Below are positions 33,311-39,815 of a stretch of DNA of 42,265 nt, one piece after another. Numbering within the stretch: the stretch's first letter is position 1; each line of letters opens with the position of its first letter. This stretch comes from Spirochaetota bacterium. Lineage in GTDB: Bacteria > Spirochaetota > Spirochaetia > JABEVK01. A program made the position numbers and the translations under genes. The stretch is from assembly GCA_020049045.1 (NCBI GenBank), contig JAIFLN010000114.1:1-42265 (forward strand), in the 5' to 3' direction. Below the pieces are notes generated by a model. The model was not told the origin of the DNA and did no database searches. It was given only the letters and a program-made list of their open reading frames with translations.

Positions 33311-34336
33311 CTATTTCTTGGTTCCGGGGAACGTCTTTAAAATCGCCCTGGCCTTATCGAGAGTCGCCTTGTCGAAAGCCGATTCGGCCATGAGGGGCAG
33401 TGCCTTGGCCATTTCAGCATCCCAGAGCTTCAATTCTTCCGTGGTCGGCACAACCCGGATCAGGCCGTACTTGACCATGGTCTCAATGGCTTCGTTTTCC
33501 AATTTGTCGATGGCTGAATTCATTTCCTTGGAGGCCAGTTCCTTCGCAACTTTCAACATTTCCGCCCGGTACTCCTCGGGAACCTTATTCCAGGCCTTCT
33601 CATCGATCACAATGGCCCCGATAAAGGGGGAAATCTTTAGGTCCAACATGTGGTTTGCAATACCGAACCACTGCAGAGGTCCGACCAGGAGCGGTGAGCT
33701 GAAGGTGGAGTCGCATAACCCCGTGTTCAAGGCCGAGAGGCTTTCGCTGACTTCAACAGGAACAACATTGAACTTCATTTTCTTGAAGCCTTCAAAGAAG
33801 TCCTTTTCGGTTCCGCTGACTCCCAGTTTTCGCACTGACATCTGGGCCGGGGTTCGAATCAATTCCGATTTGGAGAAAAACCGCAACCAGCCGGCCCGGC
33901 TGTAGGCTACAGGGACAAAGTTCTTATCGGTAAGCATTTTGTCGAATTCAGGAATCATCCCCTGAAGCACATAGTCCAACTCATCGTTGTCGCGCAGCAG
34001 ATAAGGAGCCGTCAGAATATTGGTCCGGCGGTCGATAAAACTGAGCCCCATCTGACTCAACATGGCGCCCTGCAGCTGCCCCAAACGCATCTTGCGCACA
34101 ATGTCGAATTCTTCGCCGGCAACTCCACTGAAGAACATCACCAGCTTCACCTTGCCCTTGGTGATTCGTGACCATTCCTTGGCAAGCTTGTTCAGCGCAT
34201 CACCGTAGGGTGATTTTTCCGGGGCAATGCTGGCGATTTTCAAGGTAATCGTCTGGGCAGAAACCGGGGTAGCAAACACAAGGGCAGCCAGGACCGTCAC
34301 GAAGAGGCCGGCACGGCAGTTGAATCGGATCAGCAT
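33311..34336 (-). CDS. TRAP transporter periplasmic binding protein (TatP/DctP type)
   Basis: The 341-residue protein has a signal peptide (about 1-24, ending TPVSA) followed by the DctP fold: ITLKIASIAPEKSPYGDALNKLAKEW, the central GVSGTEKDFFEGFK segment and SALNTGLCDSTFSSPL. The usual carboxylate-binding arginine region is not obvious (RKLGVSG in place of the common KxRVPxS), which suggests a ligand other than a simple dicarboxylate. GGAGG lies nine bases before the ATG at 34336. It is preceded by the TPR lipoprotein TatT. In T. pallidum the corresponding pair forms a complex proposed to bind hydrophobic ligands. Confidence 0.9.
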   Translation of the reverse strand: MLIRFNCRAGLFVTVLAALVFATPVSAQTITLKIASIAPEKSPYGDALNKLAKEWSRITKGKVKLVMFFSGVAGEEFDIVRKMRLGQLQGAMLSQMGLSFIDRRTNILTAPYLLRDNDELDYVLQGMIPEFDKMLTDKNFVPVAYSRAGWLRFFSKSELIRTPAQMSVRKLGVSGTEKDFFEGFKKMKFNVVPVEVSESLSALNTGLCDSTFSSPLLVGPLQWFGIANHMLDLKISPFIGAIVIDEKAWNKVPEEYRAEMLKVAKELASKEMNSAIDKLENEAIETMVKYGLIRVVPTTEELKLWDAEMAKALPLMAESAFDKATLDKARAILKTFPGTKK

Positions 34337-34356
34337 GAAAATCCTCCGGGGACGAA

Positions 34357-35295
34357 TCATTCGATAAACAGGTCGTCGAGTTGAGCCAGATACCAGCGCG
34401 CCCTCTCCTGGTTGAGAAGAGTAACAAGTGTGGCGTCGGGATCAGCTTCGGCATCAACGTTCAAGACCTGTTTCAGCATCTCGACAAAATGGGTTTTATT
34501 CTGTTTAGGAAGGTCGATGGAAGTGGCCCGGGCCAGGAAGGCACCGGTGGCCTTCCCATCGGTTTTGGCAAGGGCCCGGTCATAATGGACAAGAGCTTGG
34601 GCCGGGTCACCGCCCAACTCGGCGGGAAGGGACGAATACACCGATACAAACAGCTCGTCGAGGGTCGCTTTCTGAAAGTCGGGGTCCAGCTCGTAAGCTC
34701 GGACCAATAGTTTCATAACCTTGGGAACCGGTGTGGAGAGATTCAAGTCCATTGGCTCAATGGAAAAAGCGGCCATGTGACCGGCTGAGAACCAATAGAG
34801 AGAAGAGACATCAGCTTTCTTGAACCGTGGAAGAAAAGCCTGGTATTTTGCCGTATCGCGACCTTCCCAGGCGAATGTAAACCCGGGATACTTCAGCTCA
34901 AGAGCCTTCAGAACAAAGTCGCGGCCACGCAAATACAGATTGACAGCCCGTTTTTGGGCAGCCTGTTTTTCATCAAAACGATCAAGGCCAAAATAATCGG
35001 CAGGACCGGCCACGAAGGCATTGGCGTACATCACATAAAGCATACCGACTGACCGCGACATTCCTACGTGGGTAGGGTTTGCCGACGAAAGAGATTCATA
35101 CATTTTGATGGCAAAGGGGAGGGCATCGCCAACCAGCTTCGGGTCATTATCTCCCGTAAAAACGGTGTTGGAGCCTTCAGCGCTCAAGGTGTCCCCAACA
35201 ATATTCAAGGCTACCTTGTCAAAAGAAACACATCCGGACAGGGTAAGGAGGACGACCAACGATGCCGTACTCCTCGCCAGGATTTTCTTATTCAT
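34357..35295 (-). CDS. tatT: TatT-like tetratricopeptide lipoprotein, TRAP-associated
   Basis: TatT is a trimeric TPR lipoprotein that partners the TRAP binding protein in treponemes. The 312-residue product has the lipobox LSGC with Cys22. The body is all-helical with the family's characteristic KLVGDALPFAIKMYESLSSANP, a central pore-lining segment around YFGLDRFDEKQAAQKRAVNLYLRG, and a C-terminal TPR stretch. It directly precedes the binding protein (20 nt gap), which fixes the call. A strong promoter with a perfect -35 ends six bases before the ATG, without Shine-Dalgarno. Confidence 0.88.
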   Translation of the reverse strand: MNKKILARSTASLVVLLTLSGCVSFDKVALNIVGDTLSAEGSNTVFTGDNDPKLVGDALPFAIKMYESLSSANPTHVGMSRSVGMLYVMYANAFVAGPADYFGLDRFDEKQAAQKRAVNLYLRGRDFVLKALELKYPGFTFAWEGRDTAKYQAFLPRFKKADVSSLYWFSAGHMAAFSIEPMDLNLSTPVPKVMKLLVRAYELDPDFQKATLDELFVSVYSSLPAELGGDPAQALVHYDRALAKTDGKATGAFLARATSIDLPKQNKTHFVEMLKQVLNVDAEADPDATLVTLLNQERARWYLAQLDDLFIE

Positions 35296-35301
35296 TTAGG
35301 A

Positions 35302-35331
35302 GTGATAACGAAATCATCGTTTCCCTGTCAA
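35302..35331 (-). promoter_or_regulatory. Promoter of the tatT-TRAP operon, leaderless geometry
   Basis: Reverse strand TTGACA (35326-35331, perfect), 18 bp, TATCAC (35302-35307), 6 nt (TCCTAA) to the ATG. No Shine-Dalgarno can fit. Confidence 0.6.
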
Positions 35332-35333
35332 GC

Positions 35334-37244
35334 CTAAGGAGAAACCAGAAGGTCGCCGATTTCCTCCAGGGAATGAACTTTGCACGTTGCACTGATGTGG
35401 TCGGCACCGTCGTTATCTTCGTGGTCAACCATAGCCATGTGGATGGAAAGCATACCGTACCGGTTTGCCATTTCGATGTCTTGGGTCAGTCTGTCGCCAA
35501 TCATCAGACACTCACGTGCCTTATAACCAGTTTCACGTTCGACGGCTCTCATAAAGGCTTCGTGGGGTTTTCGGTAGCCGACTTCGGAAGAGACGATGAT
35601 CTTGTCGAAGAACCCTGCCAAGCCGGTTTTCTCGCAAATTTTTTCCACGAGAACCCGGGAAACGTTGTTGGAGAGGAGGTACAGGGGGTAACGGCCTTTA
35701 AGCAGGGCCAGCAGTTTGGGGGCTCCTTCAAAAGGAAGCGTGATGTCAAGTTCTGGTCTGATGAATTGGAACTCCACTTCTTTCCAGTCGGCTTCTGTCA
35801 GGTTCCGTGTCTTGAGCCACCCTTCCAGTTTTGAATTGACCTTTGCTTGAGCTGCCAAAAACTCCTGTACCTGACCCCGGATCTCGTATTCTCGAAGAGT
35901 AACTTTCGCATCCTTGCGCAGGCGGACCTTCTCAGCGATAAAGGCTTTGACCAGTGTGTCGGTTTCTTCGGGAGAAAACGCCTTATCCGCTCCTATGGAA
36001 GCCAGCACATTGCGAATGCCCGCGATATTGACGGCATCCCACCGGTCACCGATCGGGATATCGCAAAGTGTGCCCGCCAAATCAAAGCACAAAGCCTTGG
36101 CGTTCCGGAGTTTTTCTCTCATCAGGGCGGTTGTTTCGGTAGACATTATGCTGATCATCTCCTTCAGGTCAAAGGTACAGGGCGGAACTTCGACTTGAGC
36201 CAGTACTTGCGTATACGAGGGCTTTCCTTCGGTAGGACTGGTCAGCATACCTTTCAAAAGATTCAAGGCATCCTCTGTTGTTTTGGGCCACCATCCGAAA
36301 CCGTGCTCAACGATCCATCGGGCGCAGTGACGTTCGTTGGCCATGGCCTTGAGAACGAGGAACGGACGCTTCAAAAACAAGGACTCAAACACAATATTGA
36401 GTCCCGATTTGCCCGCCGAAAGGTCGCTGCAATACAGATAATCCTGCAGGTTGGTGGTGAATCCCTTCACAGTCATCGAGAGCTCGGGATGGGCAGCTTT
36501 GTAGGCTTCAAGTTCACCCTTGAGTGCTTCATTCTTTCCGCAGATTGCGACGACCTGCACGGGCAAACCTGTCTCGGCAATTCGCTTGACCAGACTCCAT
36601 TCACCCACGCCTTCACCACCGAAGGTCAGAAGGAGAGTGAACTGATCTTTCAAGCCCAGCACGGCCCGTTCGTGAGCCTTGGTACCGAAGGCCTTGCGGT
36701 ATTTCGGATCGATGGGAAACCCCGACAGATGCGTTGTCTTCGGGTTCAAACCCCGGGCAATCATCTGATTTCTTCCGACTTCCGTTGACACAAAATAGCC
36801 GTTGACCTTCCGGTTGTTGTAGGAGTTGTGAAACAGAATGACTTCGGAGTTATAGGCATAGACAGGAATGGCCTGGTTCCCCATTTTGGGCACGACTCTC
36901 TCCAGCACGTAGGTTCCGACAAAATGGGTGCAGACAACAAAGTCCGGATTCTGAGCTTTGAGATACGCGCGCAACCGTTTTCCAAAGAACCACGGTGTCC
37001 AGAAGGACTCCAGGTGGTACAGGAAGGTATTGCTGAAGAAAAACAGGAGTATGAAGAGGAACTCGTTGGAAAGAAACATCCTCCAGGTATTAATCAGAAA
37101 GCGATCGAAACCATGACCGCCGATCGCCTTAAAAAAATCCACCGCTTCGGCATCAATACCAGCGGACGTCAAATCTCTTGCAATGGAAACAGCCGGGGAT
37201 TTGAACCCATTCCCGGTCTCGGTGTAGAAGACAAGCGCTTTCAT
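35334..37244 (-). CDS. MGDG-synthase-type glycosyltransferase fused to a HAD-family hydrolase with an altered catalytic motif
   Basis: Residues 1-350 are a GT28/MGDG-synthase-like GT-B enzyme: YTETGNGFKSPAVSIARDL at the start, HFVGTYVLERVVPKMG, LLTFGGEGVGEW and the donor site SAGKSGLNIVFESLFLKRPFLV. A very hydrophobic segment at about 57-78 suggests membrane contact. Residues 380-636 are a HAD domain with nucleophile Asp388, motif II Ser525, motif III Lys559 and motif IV Asp584/Asp589. The acid/base Asp two residues after the nucleophile is Ala390 (DLAGTL), so an ordinary phosphatase reaction is doubtful. The ATG at 37244 follows the promoter; a TTG at 37280 is inside its -35. Divergent from a kinase-nucleotidyltransferase pair. 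Confidence 0.82.
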   Translation of the reverse strand: MKALVFYTETGNGFKSPAVSIARDLTSAGIDAEAVDFFKAIGGHGFDRFLINTWRMFLSNEFLFILLFFFSNTFLYHLESFWTPWFFGKRLRAYLKAQNPDFVVCTHFVGTYVLERVVPKMGNQAIPVYAYNSEVILFHNSYNNRKVNGYFVSTEVGRNQMIARGLNPKTTHLSGFPIDPKYRKAFGTKAHERAVLGLKDQFTLLLTFGGEGVGEWSLVKRIAETGLPVQVVAICGKNEALKGELEAYKAAHPELSMTVKGFTTNLQDYLYCSDLSAGKSGLNIVFESLFLKRPFLVLKAMANERHCARWIVEHGFGWWPKTTEDALNLLKGMLTSPTEGKPSYTQVLAQVEVPPCTFDLKEMISIMSTETTALMREKLRNAKALCFDLAGTLCDIPIGDRWDAVNIAGIRNVLASIGADKAFSPEETDTLVKAFIAEKVRLRKDAKVTLREYEIRGQVQEFLAAQAKVNSKLEGWLKTRNLTEADWKEVEFQFIRPELDITLPFEGAPKLLALLKGRYPLYLLSNNVSRVLVEKICEKTGLAGFFDKIIVSSEVGYRKPHEAFMRAVERETGYKARECLMIGDRLTQDIEMANRYGMLSIHMAMVDHEDNDGADHISATCKVHSLEEIGDLLVSP

Positions 37245-37251
37245 CCCGCCC

Positions 37252-37280
37252 ACACTATCATGCTTCTTTTCTGAGGGCAA
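37252..37280 (-). promoter_or_regulatory. Predicted promoter of the glycosyltransferase-HAD gene, leaderless geometry
   Basis: Reverse strand TTGCCC (37275-37280), 17 bp, TAGTGT (37252-37257), 7 nt to the ATG. Same -35 sequence as the flavodiiron promoter. Weak -10. Confidence 0.4.
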
Positions 37281-37309
37281 TGGACTTTTTCAGGGGAGCA
37301 GATTAAAGT
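37281..37309 (+). promoter_or_regulatory. Predicted promoter of the kinase gene, leaderless geometry
   Basis: TGGACT (37281-37286), 17 bp, TAAAGT (37304-37309), 7 nt to the ATG at 37317. Its -35 directly abuts the -35 of the divergent glycosyltransferase-HAD promoter. Confidence 0.4.
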
Positions 37310-37316
37310 TTTCGCT

Positions 37317-38522
37317 ATGGAAACCCTGCCCCACAACCGGCGTACCAGCGGACGAAAAATCCTTCTTCAGGAGCGGAAAAAGCTTAAGAACCAGATCATC
37401 GACAACATCAAGCTGACTTTGAACATCATCCATTACTATTTGGATTACTATGTTCTCAACAGCCTCCAAAAGGATGAAGTCCACAACGATTTGGGTGCTA
37501 GTTTCACAACCGTGACCCGAAGTCGCGGGCGGATTCGGAAGGCCGCCCATGCTGCAGGTGAGGAAAAACTGCGGGATGAGATCAGCTGGATGCTTCTGTT
37601 TAAAGACATGTCGATCAGCCGTTTTTTTCCAAAAATCCATTCCCACAGCCTAGAACCGGGCAATGTCCATTATGTGATGAAGTATTACAATTACCCGAAT
37701 CTGAGACGCATTATCCTGAGCGGGGCCAATGCCCCGTTCTTTATCCGGCTGCGGCTGCACTACCTTCTGGTTGTTCTCAAGGATGAACTGTGGACAGAAG
37801 CCAACTCGTCACCCGTCCCACCCGACTTTCCCCAGTCAGAACATTTCGTCAAATATGACAAACGAAGGGCGCAGCTGCTGGAAATGGCTCCTTGGTTCCA
37901 GCCTTGGCTGACCAGTCCACGACTGAGGCTGAATGGCAAGGACTATATCAACGCAGAAGTGATTCTCAATGCTGTCCGTTCCGATTCCCGGCTCCTAGCC
38001 ACCTTGACGCCTCCCAAACTCTATTATTCCCATGGAGACATCCACTCGAACAACATTTTGTGCGGGGTCTGGTGGGGAAACATGATCCTCATCGACTGCC
38101 GTGGAAAGTCAAGCACCGGCACCCTGTACTTTGATATGGCCTATGACATCGCCAAGCTGTTCCACGATTTCCGCAGTCTCTATTCGCTCATTGAACGACA
38201 TAACTATTCCATCTTTCCCATGTCAGCGGCTGATGCCAACAGTCCCTGGCCGACTGTGGAATATCGCATCCTCGATGAACGGGGCACCCGGAATTTCCAT
38301 GCCTACTATGACTATATCCGTGCCATCCTCGAGGAGGAGTACACGGGTTACGGCAATCTGATGGAGCGGGCCGATTTCATCGAAGCCATGTTGTATTTGA
38401 CCATGATCCCGCTTCACCTGAAAACCAAGGACGAAGCGCTGATGTGCTGGGTAACCGGAGTCGTCCGGCTCAATGAATGGATGGAGACCTACCACCCTGA
38501 ACTCAAGGAGTCGCTCACATGA
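37317..38522 (+). CDS. APH/choline-kinase-fold small-molecule kinase
   Basis: The 401-residue protein has the kinase loop SHGDIHSNNIL (His about 239) and the metal-binding LIDCRG (Asp about 259) of the aminoglycoside phosphotransferase superfamily, plus a basic N-terminal helix-rich extension of about 60 residues. It overlaps the following nucleotidyltransferase as ATGA. A kinase followed by a nucleotidyltransferase activates a small molecule to its NDP form, as in AmgK-MurU (amino sugar recycling) or LicA-LicC (choline). Which applies is not clear. No Shine-Dalgarno; predicted leaderless. Confidence 0.78.
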   Translation: METLPHNRRTSGRKILLQERKKLKNQIIDNIKLTLNIIHYYLDYYVLNSLQKDEVHNDLGASFTTVTRSRGRIRKAAHAAGEEKLRDEISWMLLFKDMSISRFFPKIHSHSLEPGNVHYVMKYYNYPNLRRIILSGANAPFFIRLRLHYLLVVLKDELWTEANSSPVPPDFPQSEHFVKYDKRRAQLLEMAPWFQPWLTSPRLRLNGKDYINAEVILNAVRSDSRLLATLTPPKLYYSHGDIHSNNILCGVWWGNMILIDCRGKSSTGTLYFDMAYDIAKLFHDFRSLYSLIERHNYSIFPMSAADANSPWPTVEYRILDERGTRNFHAYYDYIRAILEEEYTGYGNLMERADFIEAMLYLTMIPLHLKTKDEALMCWVTGVVRLNEWMETYHPELKESLT

Positions 38523-39259
38523 AAGCTGTTATCCTCGCAGCAGGGAAGGGAACCCGCCTTCTTCCGTATTCTAATATCATTCCCAAACCTCTGATGCCCA
38601 TCAGCAAAGATGCTTCCGGTGCGTTTGTACCCATCATCGATCAGTTGATTCTTCAAATTCGGAATGCGGGAGTCAGCGAAATCGTAGTGGTTGTGAACTA
38701 CAAAGCTGAATTGATCCTGCAGCATTTGCAGGACGGAGCCCGGCTTGGGGTCAAAATCGCCTATGTCTATCAGGGAGAACTCGATGGAAATGCCGGAGCG
38801 TTCTACAGGGCCCAACACCTGGTTGCCGGTGATGATGTCATTGTCACCGATTCGGACAATTTTCTGAGCGATGATCGGGTGTTCGCCGATATGGTTGCTC
38901 AGCACAGGGCCACGGGGGCCGCAGTGACTTCGGGAGTCTGCCGAGTGTCCAACCCTGCCAAATTTGCCATCATCAAAACCGATGCCTCAGGCAGGGCCGT
39001 CGATATTTTTGAAAAGCCCAAGGATGACTCTTCGTGGGGAAATTTGGCCAAGAGCGGTATGATGGTTCTATCTGCGGCCCTGGCTGCGTTACCTCGTGAG
39101 ATATCGCTGGCTCCGTCGGGGGAATTCACCACCACGGCCATCATAAAACACTGTCTATCGGAAGGGAAAACCGTGTCGCTGTTCGATATCGCCGCCGGTT
39201 TCCACGACATCGGCACCTGGGACGAATACGCTCTCGTGACCAAGAAAACCTTCGTCTGA
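38519..39259 (+). CDS. NTP-transferase family nucleotidyltransferase
   Basis: The 246-residue protein is a minimal nucleotidyltransferase with the NTP-binding LAAGKGTRLLPYSNIIPKPLMPI (6-28), catalytic-metal Asp in TDSDNF (about 110-115), SGMMVLSAAL and the end segment DIGTWDEY. It has no left-handed beta-helix acyltransferase part, so it is not GlmU-like. The PKPLMPI/DIGTWDEY combination is that of sugar-1-phosphate or phosphocholine nucleotidyltransferases. ATG overlaps the kinase stop. Together they probably make an activated precursor, perhaps used by glycosyltransferases such as the divergent fusion protein. Confidence 0.86.
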   Translation: MKAVILAAGKGTRLLPYSNIIPKPLMPISKDASGAFVPIIDQLILQIRNAGVSEIVVVVNYKAELILQHLQDGARLGVKIAYVYQGELDGNAGAFYRAQHLVAGDDVIVTDSDNFLSDDRVFADMVAQHRATGAAVTSGVCRVSNPAKFAIIKTDASGRAVDIFEKPKDDSSWGNLAKSGMMVLSAALAALPREISLAPSGEFTTTAIIKHCLSEGKTVSLFDIAAGFHDIGTWDEYALVTKKTFV

Positions 39260-39436
39260 AGCCCGAGGGCTCCGTAGGACACAGTGGACAGTTGCTTTTT
39301 TTCTTACGAGCGTAGCGAGGAAGCCGTAGGGCGAAGCCGATGACGAGGTGACGCACGGAGCGTACGATGGTACGCGAGTACGGAACAAGGAAGAGGCGAA
39401 GCCCAACGGCTCCGCAGTAGCTTGTAAGGAAAAAAG
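39260..39436. other. Non-coding, stem-loop-rich spacer before the tRNA cluster
   Basis: No convincing gene lies here. It opens with AGCC-CGAG-GGCT (39260-39271) after the nucleotidyltransferase stop and a T7 run at about 39295. It then holds a string of mini-hairpins: GCGTAGC (39310-39316), GCGAAGC (39331-39337 and 39396-39402), GCGTAC-GATG-GTACGC (39360-39375) overlapping GTAC-GCGA-GTAC (39370-39381), and near-repeats of GGCTCCG at about 39268 and 39409. It looks like an intergenic repeat element or a structured 3' trailer of the tRNA transcript. Confidence 0.6.
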
Positions 39437-39508
39437 TACCTCCTACGGGGATCGAACCCGTGTTGGTGGAATGAAAATCCACTGTCCTAACCACTAGACG
39501 AAGGAGGC
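39437..39508 (-). tRNA. tRNA-Glu (anticodon TTC), second copy in transcript order
   Basis: Minus strand cloverleaf: acceptor GCCTCCT with AGGAGGT (one G-U), anticodon stem GTGGA/TCCAC with loop TTTTCAT, T arm with GTTCGATCC, discriminator A; 72 nt. The 3' CCA is not encoded. Identical to the copy at 39593. A short T run follows. Confidence 0.95.
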
Positions 39509-39514
39509 GTATCA

Positions 39515-39588
39515 CGGAGTTGTGTTTTCCCCGGCGTCTCGCCATTTTATTTCAAAACGACGATCCACTCGTGGAAAACGCAACTCCG
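39515..39588. repeat. 16-bp inverted repeat forming a hairpin between the two tRNA-Glu genes
   Basis: CGGAGTTGTGTTTTCC (39515-39530) and GGAAAACGCAACTCCG (39573-39588) pair at 15 of 16 positions. The 42-nt loop contains two further small palindromes (GGCG-TCT-CGCC at 39533-39543; CCACTCGTGG at 39565-39574). It may guide processing of the tRNA precursor or mark how the tRNA-Glu was duplicated. Confidence 0.75.
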
Positions 39589-39592
39589 AGTT

Positions 39593-39664
39593 TACCTCCT
39601 ACGGGGATCGAACCCGTGTTGGTGGAATGAAAATCCACTGTCCTAACCACTAGACGAAGGAGGC
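39593..39664 (-). tRNA. tRNA-Glu (anticodon TTC), first copy in transcript order
   Basis: Sequence identical over all 72 nt to the copy at 39437; same cloverleaf and anticodon, CCA not encoded. It lies 13 nt after tRNA-Lys, so the three are one transcript. Confidence 0.95.
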
Positions 39665-39677
39665 CTGTTGTCGAAAC

Positions 39678-39750
39678 TGAGCCGGACAGGATTCGAACCT
39701 GTGACCCACGCCTTAAAAGGGCGTTGCTCTACCTGCTGAGCTACCGGCCC
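39678..39750 (-). tRNA. tRNA-Lys (anticodon TTT)
   Basis: Minus strand cloverleaf: acceptor GGGCCGG with CCGGCTC (one G-U), D arm TAGCTCAGCAGGTAGAGC, anticodon stem ACGCC/GGCGT with loop CTTTTAA, T arm with GTTCGAATC, discriminator A; 73 nt. CCA not encoded. First gene of the tRNA transcript. Confidence 0.96.
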
Positions 39751-39765
39751 GACGAACGGATATGA

Positions 39766-39794
39766 ACTATAGGGAAACGCCTGCCCTTTGTCAA
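39766..39794 (-). promoter_or_regulatory. Strong promoter of the tRNA-Lys-Glu-Glu operon
   Basis: Reverse strand TTGACA (39789-39794, perfect), 17 bp, TATAGT (39766-39771, 5 of 6), 15 nt to the mature tRNA-Lys. It sits between the outer-membrane protein stop and the tRNA. Confidence 0.8.
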
Positions 39795-39815
39795 GCAAGG
39801 CCACCACGTTGTACG

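Noticed and set aside
34358-37280. A second gene for the HAD domain starting inside the glycosyltransferase-HAD frame (Met about residue 367)
   Set aside because: The frame is continuous, there is no stop, and I see no convincing Shine-Dalgarno or promoter at the domain junction, so a fusion is the simpler reading.
39304-39430. CRISPR array
   Set aside because: The repeated units are 7-12 bp mini-hairpins with irregular spacing and no constant repeat/spacer lengths, and no cas gene is present.
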